A stretch of 64,000 bases of DNA. Origin: Achromobacter ruhlandii. GTDB lineage: Bacteria > Pseudomonadota > Gammaproteobacteria > Burkholderiales > Burkholderiaceae_B. The stretch covers positions 1 through 64,000 of the forward strand of contig NZ_CADIJL010000028.1 in assembly GCF_902859695.1 (NCBI RefSeq). The letters run 5' to 3'. Shown in pieces: positions 1-8,574 of this stretch (the stretch's first letter is position 1; every line of letters starts with the position of its first letter). Below the pieces are notes generated by a model. That model was not told where the DNA came from. It saw only the letters and a list, made by a program, of their open reading frames with translations, and searched no databases. Position numbers and translations under genes: made by a program.

Positions 1-76
1 CTACTTACTGCATCTTCTGCTTTCTTCGGCGATTTCGCTTTCGCGTCGATCGCTGTGTCAGCAGCAGAGAAACGAG

Positions 77-105
77 ATTATGAAGAAGTTTTTATCGTTT
101 GTCAA
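77..105 (-). promoter_or_regulatory. Sigma70 promoter, proximal copy (putative rrn P1)
   Basis: On the minus strand TTGACA (100-105) is followed after 17 bases by CATAAT (77-82). The -35 is a consensus match and the -10 matches 5 of 6 positions. Transcription would start near base 70 and run out of the left end of the window through a leader beginning CTCGTTTCTCTGCTGCTGAC. This is the best promoter of the four-copy array and probably the main rRNA promoter. Confidence 0.75.
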
Positions 106-242
106 GTCAGCTTCGTTTGATTCACTTCACTGCCTTGCCTACGACCTCTTCAGGTCTCACCAGGCTCGCGCCTGGCTTTCTCTTTAGCAGCTATCGAAAT
201 ATCAGGGTTAACCCTAAGTTTTCGGTAACTGCCAAGCCCGAA

Positions 243-272
243 ACTATAACACAACTTTTGCAGATTATGCAA
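243..272 (-). promoter_or_regulatory. Upstream promoter copy 2 of the array
   Basis: On the minus strand TTGCAT (267-272) and TATAGT (243-248) are separated by 18 bases. The surrounding 67 bases (231-297) are about 80 percent identical to 435-501, so this promoter belongs to a duplicated unit. Confidence 0.55.
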
Positions 273-446
273 CCGGCTTTTGCCTAATTTGCATCCCATC
301 TTGCAACCCCGCCACCTCGTGAATCGCTTCACTTCGCAGCAGCCCCGGATCGCTCCAGAGGTTGGTTACCGCCCAGCCGGCTCGCAACGCCACTCAGACC
401 ACCCTATCGGGTAAACCCTGATTTGCCGTCACCAGCCAAGCCCAAG

Positions 447-476
447 ACTATAGCACAATTTTTGCAGATCGTGCAA
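447..476 (-). promoter_or_regulatory. Upstream promoter copy 3 of the array
   Basis: On the minus strand TTGCAC (471-476) and TATAGT (447-452) are separated by 18 bases, the same geometry as copy 2 lying 204 bases downstream. Most differences between the two copies fall outside the hexamers, which suggests both stay functional. Confidence 0.55.
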
Positions 477-653
477 CTGGCTTCTGCCTGATTTGCACCG
501 ACTTACGCAAAATTCGCTGGCCGCCGGTTCGAGAAAATCATCGCTGACTCACCGCCTTGCTGCCCTGCGGCAGATTCGTCGCCGTGGCGCCAAATCCGTT
601 GCACTTGCCTGGCTTCGCGGCTCACAAAACTGCGTGAACTGCGAAGGAGCGAG

Positions 654-682
654 ACTATAGCACAGAAATTTGGGCTGTCACA
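654..682 (-). promoter_or_regulatory. Upstream promoter copy 4 of the array (degenerate)
   Basis: The minus strand has TATAGT at 654-659 in the same local context as copies 2 and 3, ending GACTATAGCACA on the plus strand. The -35 is poorer: GTGACA at 16 bases or TGTGAC at 17 bases spacing. Confidence 0.4.
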
Positions 683-850
683 CGCCGGACGCAAAAAGTC
701 TGATGAATTTTGCGGGCCGCCCCGATATCTGATTTCCACGGGCCGCCCTCTTCCCCGCCGCGGCACTTGCCCAATGGTGCGTCTCTCTATATAGATAGCG
801 CTATGCCCGCCTGCTCCACCGCGCGGTCACCGGAATCCATGCGGTGTCCG

Positions 851-872
851 CCTATCTATATATATAGATAGG
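851..872. promoter_or_regulatory. Perfect 22-bp AT-rich palindrome upstream of rng
   Basis: Both strands read CCTATC, TATATATATA, GATAGG across 851-872, a perfect dyad centred 105 bases before the rng start. A partial relative, TCTATATAGA inside CTCTATATAGATAG, lies at 784-798. The pair could be an operator for an unidentified dimeric regulator acting on rng or on the leftward promoters. No regulator can be named from the sequence. Confidence 0.5.
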
Positions 873-966
873 TCGTCTTGCCCTTGGGCTATCGCAATGC
901 TTGCCCGGCGCTCCGCTACGTTTACTATTCGCCTTGCACTGCCCTTACCCTGGAGATGATGCCCCC

Positions 967-2448
967 ATGCCCCCCACCATCGCGTTAAGCGAAGATATCC
1001 TGATCAACGTCACGCCCTTCGAGACCCGCGTCGCGCTGGTCGAGCAGGGATCGGTGCAGGAGCTGCACGTGGAGCGCAGCATCCAGCGCGGACATGTCGG
1101 CAATATCTATCTGGGACGAGTGGTCCGGGTGCTGCCGGGCATGCAGAGCGCCTTTATCGACATCGGCCTGGAGCGGGCCGCCTTCATCCATATCGCGGAC
1201 CTGCGCGAGAACCGGAGCGAGCGCAGCCAGGGCCTGACGCCCACGCCCATCGAGAAGCTGCTGTTCGAGGGGCAGACCATCATGGTCCAGGTGGTCAAGG
1301 ATCCCCTGGGCACCAAGGGCGCGCGGCTGTCGACGCAGATAAGCATGGCTGGCCGCATGCTGGTGTACCTGCCACATGATCCGCACATCGGTATTTCGCA
1401 GAAGATCGATTCGGAGTCCGAGCGCATCCAACTGCGGGAACGCCTGCAGGCGCTGATGCCGGCCGAAGAGAAAGGCGGCTTCATCGTGCGCACGCAGGCC
1501 GAGGGCGCCAATGACGAGGAGCTTGCGGCCGACCTGGAATACCTGCGCAAGCTGTGGACCAGCGTACAGGCGGCCGCCCGCACCCAGCCTGCGCCGGCAC
1601 TGCTGCACCAGGATCTGACGCTGGCGCAGCGGGTGCTGCGCGACATGGTCGGCCCGAGCACCGGCGCGATCCTGGTGGATTCCCGCACCACGACCGCGGC
1701 AATGCTGGAATGGGCGCGCATCTATACGCCATCCGTGGTTGATCGCATCCAGCACTACAGCGGCGAGCGCCCCCTGTTCGATACGGCCAATGTCGATGAA
1801 GAGATCGCGCGGGCATTGTCGCGCCGGGTCGATCTGAAGTCGGGCGGCTACCTGATCATCGACCAGACCGAGGCGCTGACCACGGTCGACGTCAACACAG
1901 GGGGCTTCGTTGGCGGCCGCAACTTCGACGACACCATCTTCAAGACCAATCTGGAAGCGGCGCAGGCCATCGCCCGCCAGCTGCGGCTGCGCAACCTGGG
2001 CGGCATCGTGATCCTCGACTTCATCGACATGGAGGAACAGGAGCATCGCGAGACCGTGCTGGCCGAACTGAAAAAGGCGCTGGCGCGCGACCGTACCCGC
2101 ATGACGGTCAACGGCTTCACCCAGCTTGGCCTGGTGGAGATGACGCGCAAGCGCACCCGCGATTCGCTGGCGCATCAGTTGTGCGAACCCTGCCCCATGT
2201 GCGAGTCGCGCGGCAACGTGCGCACGCCGCGCACGGTCTGCTACGAGATCCTGCGCGAGATCCTGCGCGAAGCGCGCCAGTTCAATCCCAAGGAATTCCG
2301 CATCCTGGCGTCGCAGGACGTCGTGGATCTGTTCCTGGAGGAGGAAAGCCAGCACCTGGCGATGCTGGGCGACTTCGTGGGCAAGCGCGTGTCGCTGGAA
2401 GTGGAGAACACATACTCGCAGGAAAAATACGACATCATCCTAGTTTGA
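967..2448 (+). CDS. rng: Ribonuclease G
   Basis: 493-residue single-strand-specific endoribonuclease of the RNase E/G family, acting in 16S rRNA 5' maturation and mRNA decay. It has the family length (E. coli 489) with an N-terminal S1-like RNA-binding part and a DNase I-like catalytic part. The two metal-binding aspartates fall at about D308 (VDVNTGG) and D351 (LDFID), and the zinc-link CPMC motif at 409-412. It ends right after the catalytic core, without the RNase E scaffold tail. The ATG at 967 is preferred over a TTG at 901, because GGAG lies at 952-955 and homologues begin near MPPTIALSEDILINV. Its position beside an apparent rRNA operon fits its role. Confidence 0.95.
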   Translation: MPPTIALSEDILINVTPFETRVALVEQGSVQELHVERSIQRGHVGNIYLGRVVRVLPGMQSAFIDIGLERAAFIHIADLRENRSERSQGLTPTPIEKLLFEGQTIMVQVVKDPLGTKGARLSTQISMAGRMLVYLPHDPHIGISQKIDSESERIQLRERLQALMPAEEKGGFIVRTQAEGANDEELAADLEYLRKLWTSVQAAARTQPAPALLHQDLTLAQRVLRDMVGPSTGAILVDSRTTTAAMLEWARIYTPSVVDRIQHYSGERPLFDTANVDEEIARALSRRVDLKSGGYLIIDQTEALTTVDVNTGGFVGGRNFDDTIFKTNLEAAQAIARQLRLRNLGGIVILDFIDMEEQEHRETVLAELKKALARDRTRMTVNGFTQLGLVEMTRKRTRDSLAHQLCEPCPMCESRGNVRTPRTVCYEILREILREARQFNPKEFRILASQDVVDLFLEEESQHLAMLGDFVGKRVSLEVENTYSQEKYDIILV

Positions 2449-2496
2449 TGCTCGCTGCCTTGCCGCTACGCGGCAGGTTCCGCATGATGCGTGATA

Positions 2497-2524
2497 CAGG
2501 AAAGCCGCCATCGCGGCTTTCCTG
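2497..2524 (+). terminator. Hairpin after rng
   Basis: A 12-bp perfect stem (CAGGAAAGCCGC / GCGGCTTTCCTG) with loop CATC lies 48 bases after the rng stop. There is no U-tract after it, so it may be a stabilising 3' hairpin or a weak terminator. Confidence 0.5.
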
Positions 2525-2736
2525 CCGTTGGCGCCCCCTTTGGATCATCGCCGTTATCAGTTGCGGCGCAAACTTTCACGTCAATGTGTGTGAATTTTGT
2601 ATCGCGACACTTCGATTGAAATGAAGTTTGAAACCGATGGCGACGGCGACGATGACCCGATAAGCTCGCCACCGGCTGGCTGGCCCCAGAAGTCAGAGGG
2701 CTGCGCCATTTCCCATGTTTTCCGGAGAATCACGTA

Positions 2737-3441
2737 ATGAAAACCCTGTTCCGTCCATTCCTGCTGCTGGCCCTGGCCCTGCCGCTGGTGCTGGCCGCCT
2801 GCGGCAACAAAGAACCCGAGCAACGCGCCGCGTTCATGCAGTTCCTGCAGACCCGCATCGTCGACAAGCCCGGCGTGCGCGTGCCGCAGCTGACGGACGA
2901 AGAAAAGAAGTCGTTCGGCGACTACGCTGCCCAGTATGCGGTTATCACCGATTTCAATGCCGGCATGGATGCTTCGGTCAAGCCGATGGGCAGCCTGATG
3001 CAGAAAGGCGCCGTGCGTTCGCTGAACGATGTGATTGCTCGCCGCGACGACATCAAGACGGTACAGACCGCGCTCAAGGACATGGGCGAGGCCCTGACCA
3101 AGGAACAGGGCAAGGCCGACGCCGCGCATGCGCAGCTCAAGCAGCCCGACGACCTGAAGGCGGTGTACGACAAGGCCTATGACAAGACCGTGACCGTGCC
3201 GGCCAACACGTTCCGCGAAGTGCTGCCGCAAATCAGCGGCACGCTGGACAGCAGCCTGAAGGTTGCGGAGTACGTGGAAGCCCACAAGACCCAGATCGAC
3301 CTGTCGGGCCCGGCCCCGCGCGTGCAGGATCCGACCGTGCTGGCCGAGCTGAACAAGCTGCTGCAGGAGCTGAGCGCGCAGGCGCAGAAGGTGCAGCAGG
3401 CGCAGACCCGCCTGCAGGCGGTGATGCTGGGCGGACGCTGA
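2737..3441 (+). CDS. DUF3053-type lipoprotein
   Basis: 234-residue predicted lipoprotein resembling the DUF3053/YiaF family, whose function is not known. A lipoprotein signal peptide runs to the lipobox LAAC with Cys22, so the mature protein should be lipid-anchored in the envelope. The remainder is helical, Lys/Gln/Ala-rich and lacks further membrane segments; the last 40 residues (ELNKLLQELSAQAQKVQQAQ) look coiled-coil. GGAG upstream of ATG 2737 supports the start. It stands alone: about 290 bases from rng and closed by a strong terminator. Confidence 0.8.
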   Translation: MKTLFRPFLLLALALPLVLAACGNKEPEQRAAFMQFLQTRIVDKPGVRVPQLTDEEKKSFGDYAAQYAVITDFNAGMDASVKPMGSLMQKGAVRSLNDVIARRDDIKTVQTALKDMGEALTKEQGKADAAHAQLKQPDDLKAVYDKAYDKTVTVPANTFREVLPQISGTLDSSLKVAEYVEAHKTQIDLSGPAPRVQDPTVLAELNKLLQELSAQAQKVQQAQTRLQAVMLGGR

Positions 3442-3464
3442 TCCCGCGTCGTTGATCGACGACA

Positions 3465-3494
3465 GGACGGCCCGACGCGGCCGTCCTTTTTTTT
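3465..3494 (+). terminator. Rho-independent terminator after the lipoprotein gene
   Basis: The stem GGACGGCC / GGCCGTCC (3465-3472, 3479-3486) has a 6-base loop and is followed directly by eight T residues. It separates this gene from the convergent cyclase gene. Confidence 0.9.
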
Positions 3495-3507
3495 GCCAGC
3501 ACGAGGG

Positions 3508-4995
3508 TCAGCCGGCAGCGGCGGGGTCGTCCGCCATCACCACCCGGTTCCGCCCCATCTCCTTGGCCCGATAGACCGCCGCATCAGCCGCCTCGACCAG
3601 GGTGGCGACATCGTCGTCCGGTCCGGGTATCACCGTGGCCACGCCAATGCTGACCGTCACGATGCCGCCCTCGTTGTCCTCATGCTGCGCGCGCAGGCCA
3701 ACCACGGCCTCGCGGATGCGTTCGGCGACTTCCAGCGCTCGCTCCTTCGGGGTATCGGGCAGCAGCGCGACAAACTCCTCGCCGCCATAACGCGCCGGCA
3801 GGTCACGCGGGCGTCGCGCCTTGCCGCGAACCGTCAGCGCCAGCATCTTGAGCAACTGGTCGCCTTCCTGGTGCCCATAGCGATCGTTGTAGAGCTTGAA
3901 GCGGTCGGCGTCGAGAAACAGCAACGACAGCGGCTGGCGCTCGCGCGCGGCGCTGGCCCATTCGCGCGCCAGGGCTTCGTCGAACGTGCGGCGATTGGCG
4001 ATACCGGTCAGGCCGTCGGTCTGGGCCTCTTTCTCGAGTTGGCTCTCGACCTCCCGCCGCAAGCGGGTCTCGCGCCGGTATAGGACGATCTGCGCCATCA
4101 CCGAGGCGAACAGCGCGAGCGTGACGGGGATGATCAGCATTGCGCGACGCACCCAGGGCTCGAGCACCTCGTCGACCGCCATCGCCACATCGATGATCAA
4201 GGGCGCTCCGGGCACGCTGTCAAATGTGTAGAGGCGGTTGACACCGTCGGGCGCCAGCACGCCGACGAACACGCCCTCCCGCCGTGCCACGAACTGCTGG
4301 AAATCGAGCGCCTGGCCAATGTCCGAGCCGAGATCCCGCGATGAATAAGGCGTCCGCGCGATCACGACGCCATCGTTACGGTAGATGGTGATGGCGTCGC
4401 GGGGGCCGATCGACAGGCTGGCGAAGCGCTCGCGAAAATACGCCAGGCGCAACGAGCCGGAGACCACGCCCGCGAAACTGCCATCCGGATTGGAGATCCG
4501 GCGGCTGATGCCGATGCTTTCGTCGCCGCCGCGCAGGCGGCTGAGATAGGGGCGGCTGATGTACATGCCGACATCGGCATTGTCGCGATGGATCTGGAAG
4601 AAATCACGATCGGCGAAATTCACGTTCGACGGCAGCAGGCTCTGCGAGTCATAGCGAATATTGCCATCCTTGTCCAGGATGAGGATGGTGCCCAGATACT
4701 CGGCGCTGGCGGCGCGGTCGAACAGGAAGCGCTGCAGGGTGGCGCGGGGCAGGCTTTCGATGTCGGGCTCGTGCAGTCGCTCGATGACGCCCTGCAGCGA
4801 CAGGTCGTAGACGCGGATGGTACGGCCGATATCGGCCGAGAGAACTTCCGCCAGATTGCTGGCGGCCACGTATGCCAGGTTCCAGGTGATGCGCCTGTCC
4901 ATCCACAGCAACGCGACGGCGGCGGCGCAGATACCGATGGCGATCAGCCCCGCCAGGGCATACAGACTGCGGTGTAATAACCCGTGGGACTTCAA
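3508..4995 (-). CDS. Membrane diguanylate cyclase with periplasmic sensor domain
   Basis: 495-residue protein making cyclic di-GMP from GTP. Transmembrane helices at about 11-31 and 283-305 flank a periplasmic sensor region of roughly 250 residues that looks like a double Cache (dCACHE) fold. A GGDEF domain follows from about 325. The active-site signature is GGEEF at 404-408 and is intact. The inhibitory I-site RxxD is present as RPRD (395-398), exactly five residues before it, so product inhibition is expected. It is divergent from a second cyclase gene at 5142, with about 145 bases between the starts. The ligand of the sensor domain cannot be told. Confidence 0.9.
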   Translation of the reverse strand: MKSHGLLHRSLYALAGLIAIGICAAAVALLWMDRRITWNLAYVAASNLAEVLSADIGRTIRVYDLSLQGVIERLHEPDIESLPRATLQRFLFDRAASAEYLGTILILDKDGNIRYDSQSLLPSNVNFADRDFFQIHRDNADVGMYISRPYLSRLRGGDESIGISRRISNPDGSFAGVVSGSLRLAYFRERFASLSIGPRDAITIYRNDGVVIARTPYSSRDLGSDIGQALDFQQFVARREGVFVGVLAPDGVNRLYTFDSVPGAPLIIDVAMAVDEVLEPWVRRAMLIIPVTLALFASVMAQIVLYRRETRLRREVESQLEKEAQTDGLTGIANRRTFDEALAREWASAARERQPLSLLFLDADRFKLYNDRYGHQEGDQLLKMLALTVRGKARRPRDLPARYGGEEFVALLPDTPKERALEVAERIREAVVGLRAQHEDNEGGIVTVSIGVATVIPGPDDDVATLVEAADAAVYRAKEMGRNRVVMADDPAAAG

Positions 4996-5141
4996 GACGG
5001 CGCTCCTTCGCTATCGCGGTGGGGTGTCGTGCATTTTTTACGGGTCATAATGCCGCAAGCCTACCCGCGCAGGCAAGCACGCGTACGCGGCGCTACCATG
5101 GCGCGTCGGCGTGACGTTTTCCTATCCCATTTAACAAATCT

Positions 5142-6287
5142 ATGAATAACACGGACAGGATTTACAGCGTGCCCACCCTGCGGTTCACGCGGTGGCTGAT
5201 CGATCCGGGCCGCAATGTGCCGCCCGATATCCGGGTCGCGCTGGTCCGCGGGCTGTTCGGTTCGCTGCCGATTTTCTTTGGCGGCATCATCAATACGCTG
5301 CTGGTGGCCGCGTTGATCACGCTGCGCCGTCCCGACCCGCCGTTCCTGATATGGCTGGCGTTGGAATTGATGATCTGCGCCTCGCGCATCGCGGTACTGG
5401 TGTCCGCCCGCCGCTCGGCGCTGGCCGGCCGACCGACCCCGACCGATCTGTACGTCGTGCTGGCGCTGCTCTGGGCCGGCAGCGTCGGCTACGGCACCTT
5501 CATCAGCCTCATCAGCGGCGACTGGATCGCGGCGACGCTGGCCTGCCTGTCCGCCGCATCGATGGTCGGCGGGATCTGCGTGCGCAATTTCGGCGCGCCA
5601 CGCTTGTCTGCCACGATGGTTGCGCTAAGCGTGGGGCCGTGCGCGCTGGCCGCCCTGTTTACCAGGGAACCCATTTTCTGGCTGGTGCTGGTGCAGGTGC
5701 CGCTCTATATGGCGACGATGTCGATGGCTTCGTATCGCCTGAACGCCATGCTGGTGTCGACCATGCTGGCCGAGCGCGAAAACGAGCGCCAGGCGCGGCA
5801 GGATTCACTGACCGGTTTGCTGAACCGATATGGACTGCTGCGGGCGCTGGATCTGGCCGTGGGCCGCGCGGGCCAGGGCAAGGCCGAGTTCGCGGTGCTG
5901 TACCTGGACCTGGACGGCTTCAAGTCGGTCAACGACACGTATGGCCACGGCACCGGCGACGCGCTGCTCAGGCAGGTTTCGGAGCGGCTGCTAGCGCTCA
6001 AGCCATCCGATGCCGAGGCGGGGCGCATCGGCGGCGATGAATTCGTGTTGCTGATGCGGCTGGACAGCGCGGAGGACATCCGTCGGTTTGCCGAGCGCAT
6101 CATCGACAGGGTCCGGCAACCCTATGATCTTCAACAGGAAATGCCGATCTACATCGGTGGCAGCATCGGTATCGCGCTGATTCCGCGGCACGGCGCCGAC
6201 ACCGCGGCGGTGCTGCACGCGGCCGACCGGGCGCTGTACCTGGCCAAGTCGGCCGGCAAGAGCCGGGCGGCGATGGCCCAACTCTGA
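5142..6287 (+). CDS. Membrane diguanylate cyclase (GGDEF), no I-site
   Basis: 381-residue protein. The first 200 residues contain about six hydrophobic helices with very short loops, so sensing is probably within or at the membrane. The C-terminal GGDEF domain (about 218-381) has an intact GGDEF signature in GRIGGDEFVLL. The residues five positions upstream do not form RxxD, so the I-site seen in the divergent neighbour is missing. It should be active but not feedback-inhibited through that site. The two cyclases share an upstream region and differ in sensor type. Confidence 0.88.
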   Translation: MNNTDRIYSVPTLRFTRWLIDPGRNVPPDIRVALVRGLFGSLPIFFGGIINTLLVAALITLRRPDPPFLIWLALELMICASRIAVLVSARRSALAGRPTPTDLYVVLALLWAGSVGYGTFISLISGDWIAATLACLSAASMVGGICVRNFGAPRLSATMVALSVGPCALAALFTREPIFWLVLVQVPLYMATMSMASYRLNAMLVSTMLAERENERQARQDSLTGLLNRYGLLRALDLAVGRAGQGKAEFAVLYLDLDGFKSVNDTYGHGTGDALLRQVSERLLALKPSDAEAGRIGGDEFVLLMRLDSAEDIRRFAERIIDRVRQPYDLQQEMPIYIGGSIGIALIPRHGADTAAVLHAADRALYLAKSAGKSRAAMAQL

Positions 6288-6335
6288 CCGGTAGCCGGGC
6301 GCGCGCCCCCCCACGGCCACGCGTCCGGACCGGCG

Positions 6336-6563
6336 TCAGGTCGCCGTGGCGGCGATGCGGAAGGGAAAGGCCTTGGCGCTGCGGACCTTGTCGGTTTCGC
6401 GGTGGGCATTGATGGCCCAGGCCTGACCGGCGCTGCCCGCCGCCTGGACCAGCTGGCGCATGGCGCCGGCGGAAAAGCCGCAACGCAGGGTCATCGCCTG
6501 GCGCCTTGCCAGCTCAAACCCGACAACGTGCGGGGTCGTGGAAATCCGATCCGATTGCAGCAT
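6336..6563 (-). CDS. Small hypothetical protein, 75 aa
   Basis: Not recognised. It is supported mainly by a strong ribosome site: on the minus strand AGGAGG lies about 7 bases before the ATG at 6563. The product is basic (MLQSDRIST... ending AFPFRIAATAT) with no membrane helix or known motif. It lies between the end of the cyclase gene and the antiporter gene and is probably transcribed alone from the 145-base gap to its right. Confidence 0.55.
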   Translation of the reverse strand: MLQSDRISTTPHVVGFELARRQAMTLRCGFSAGAMRQLVQAAGSAGQAWAINAHRETDKVRSAKAFPFRIAATAT

Positions 6564-6708
6564 GGCAGCCTCCTGGCAGAGACGCTTCGGAAGTGAAGCG
6601 CGGTTGGAGATAAATCTACCTCAGCCGCCCGGGCTTGCGCGTGAAATGATGCGTAAAGTAATGCAAAGAGGCTGTAATACGTAAATCGATCGGCCTGTCA
6701 CACGCCGG

Positions 6709-8526
6709 TCATGCCGGCGCGCCAGGGTCGGCGTGACCCGCCGGCGCCACCGTTTCGCGGTCCGGTTGGTCATTCCTCCCATCGGCCGGGCCGGTCATGT
6801 TGCCGTACAGCAGCGACCGTCCGGCGAACAGCCCGCCGGCCACCTCCAGGTCGAAGCGGTCGCTGTCGCGCCTGCGCACATCGGCCACGACTTCGGCGGC
6901 CTCGTCCGGCGGCACGCCGACGGCGCGCAGCGCGGCTTCGCCGAAGACCAGGGCCGATTCAAAGGTTTCACGCACCTGATAGTCGACCCCTTCCTTGGCC
7001 AGGGCCAGCGAATGGATACGGTCGTAGGCGCGCACCACCAATTGCACCAGCGGAAATTCGGCCTTGATCAGCTTGACCATGTGGTCGACCGACTGCGGAT
7101 TGTCGATACAGATGAGGATGGCCTTGGCGGTTTCGGCGCCGGCGGTGCGCAGCATGTCGATACGCGTACCGTCCCCGTAATACACCTTGACGCCCCATTT
7201 GGCCGCCGCGCGGATGGCGTCGGTGTCGGTATCCAGGATCGATACCTTCATGTCGCGCGCCAGCATCGCCTGGGTCACGATCTGGCCGAAACGGCCAAAG
7301 CCGACGATCAGGGCGCAGCCTTCCAGGTCCTGCGCCACGTCCACCCCCTCCATCGACGGCACGGGTTTGGGCAGCAGCCAGCGCAGCGCCAGCACGCACA
7401 GCGGCGTGAACGCCATGGAAATGATGACAACCGCGATCAGCACCGCGGCCAGGTGCGCGTCGAAAATGCCGGCGGCGGCGGCCGCGCCATACAGCACGAA
7501 GGCGAATTCGCCGCCCTGCGCCAGCAGCGCGGCGCGGGTCAACGCTTCGCCATGGCTGGCGCGCAGCAGGCGCGCGACCAGGTAGACGCCGATGGACTTG
7601 ACCAGCATGAACACGACCACGCCGGCCAGGATCAGTTGCCATTCGCGCGCCACGGCGGCCAGGTCCAGTGACATACCGACGCCGAGGAAGAACAGGCCCA
7701 GCAGAATGCCGCGGAACGGCTCGATCTCGGCTTCCAGCTGGTGGCGGAAGGTGGACTCGGACAACAGCACGCCCGCCAGGAACGCGCCCATGGCCATGGA
7801 CAGGCCGCCCAGCTCCATCAGCAGCGCCGCGCCCAGCACCACCAGCAGCGCGGCGGCCGTCATGACTTCGCGCGCGTGCGCCGCGGCCAGCAGGCGGAAC
7901 AAGGGATTGAGCAGCCAGCGGCCAGCCGCCAGCAGCGCCAGCACGCAGCCGATGGCAATGCCCGCCTGCAGCCACGGATCGCCATGCTCGCCGGTGCCGG
8001 CCGGCGCCAGCAGCGCCACCAGGGCCAGCAGCGGCACGATGGCCAGGTCTTCGAGCAACAGGATGGAAACGATGCGCTGGCCCTGGGCGCTGGCGGTCTC
8101 GTCGCGCTCGGCCAGGATCTGCATGACGATGGCGGTGGACGACAGCACGAAGCCCATTGCCGCCATGAAGGCCGCCGGGCCCGACAGGCCGGCGGCCAGG
8201 CCGACCGCGGTCAGCAATGCGCCGCAGGCCACCACCTGGGCCACGCCCAGGCCGAAGATTTCGCCGCGCAGCTTCCACAGCCGCGACGGCTGCATCTCCA
8301 GGCCGATGATGAAGAGGAACATCACCACGCCCAGTTCGGCCACGTGCAGGATGGAGCGGGGATCGGAGAACCAGCCGATGCCAAACGGACCGATGGCCAG
8401 GCCGGCAGCCAGGTAGCCGAGGACGGAACCGAGTCCCAGGCGCTTGAACAGGGGCACCGCGATGACCGCCGCCCCCAGCAGAACGACGACGTTGACGAGC
8501 TGGTTGCCTTCTGCGGGCAGGGACAT
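6709..8526 (-). CDS. CPA2-family K+/H+ antiporter with RCK domain (KefB/KefC-like)
   Basis: 605-residue inner-membrane cation:proton antiporter. Residues about 1-385 form 12-13 transmembrane helices typical of the Na+/H+ exchanger fold, and ALLAQGGEFAFVLYG is a characteristic family segment. A cytosolic TrkA-N/RCK domain starts near 405 with the nucleotide-binding GFGRFG motif. KefB, KefC and YbaL homologues share this layout, so the exact paralogue and any glutathione control cannot be decided. It lies 48 bases downstream of msbA on the same strand, with a 20-bp GC palindrome (8554-8573) in the gap. Read-through from msbA is plausible. Confidence 0.88.
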   Translation of the reverse strand: MSLPAEGNQLVNVVVLLGAAVIAVPLFKRLGLGSVLGYLAAGLAIGPFGIGWFSDPRSILHVAELGVVMFLFIIGLEMQPSRLWKLRGEIFGLGVAQVVACGALLTAVGLAAGLSGPAAFMAAMGFVLSSTAIVMQILAERDETASAQGQRIVSILLLEDLAIVPLLALVALLAPAGTGEHGDPWLQAGIAIGCVLALLAAGRWLLNPLFRLLAAAHAREVMTAAALLVVLGAALLMELGGLSMAMGAFLAGVLLSESTFRHQLEAEIEPFRGILLGLFFLGVGMSLDLAAVAREWQLILAGVVVFMLVKSIGVYLVARLLRASHGEALTRAALLAQGGEFAFVLYGAAAAAGIFDAHLAAVLIAVVIISMAFTPLCVLALRWLLPKPVPSMEGVDVAQDLEGCALIVGFGRFGQIVTQAMLARDMKVSILDTDTDAIRAAAKWGVKVYYGDGTRIDMLRTAGAETAKAILICIDNPQSVDHMVKLIKAEFPLVQLVVRAYDRIHSLALAKEGVDYQVRETFESALVFGEAALRAVGVPPDEAAEVVADVRRRDSDRFDLEVAGGLFAGRSLLYGNMTGPADGRNDQPDRETVAPAGHADPGAPA

Positions 8527-8553
8527 GGGCGGCTCCTGGGTGGCCTGGCGCGG

Positions 8554-8573
8554 CGCGCGCGGCGCCGCGCGCG
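8554..8573 (-). terminator. Perfect 20-bp GC palindrome between msbA and the antiporter gene
   Basis: The bases 8554-8563 are fully complementary to 8564-8573 (alternating CG around GGCGCC). It begins just before the msbA stop and has no U-tract, so it could attenuate read-through or protect the msbA 3' end. Confidence 0.35.
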
Positions 8574-8574
8574 A

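Larger units (their letters stand above)
231..501. repeat. Degenerate direct repeat, 67-base units 204 bases apart
   Basis: Units 231-297 and 435-501 align without gaps, beginning GCCAAGCCC and containing a promoter each. Weaker echoes of the same promoter core occur around 73-92 and 650-672. It looks like old tandem duplication of an rRNA promoter module. Confidence 0.6.
1..966. other. Non-coding region between a putative leftward rRNA operon and rng
   Basis: No credible gene lies here; short open frames have no ribosome site or recognisable product. The left 105 bases read on the minus strand as a textbook promoter followed by a leader that resembles, from memory, the sequence preceding 16S rRNA in Bordetella/Achromobacter. 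Three further promoter-like copies lie upstream of it at roughly 170-210 base steps. The right part carries AT-rich palindromes just before rng. The 16S gene itself would lie left of base 1, so the rRNA assignment is inferred. Confidence 0.6.

Noticed and set aside
1..300. Betaproteobacterial toxic small RNA family
   Set aside because: I considered it because the motif near 73-92 seemed familiar, but the promoter geometry and leader fit an rRNA operon upstream region better, and I cannot recall the family sequence well enough to support it.
901..966. N-terminal extension of RNase G from a TTG
   Set aside because: The extra 22 residues are not family-like and a GGAG-ATG start at 967 fits homologues.
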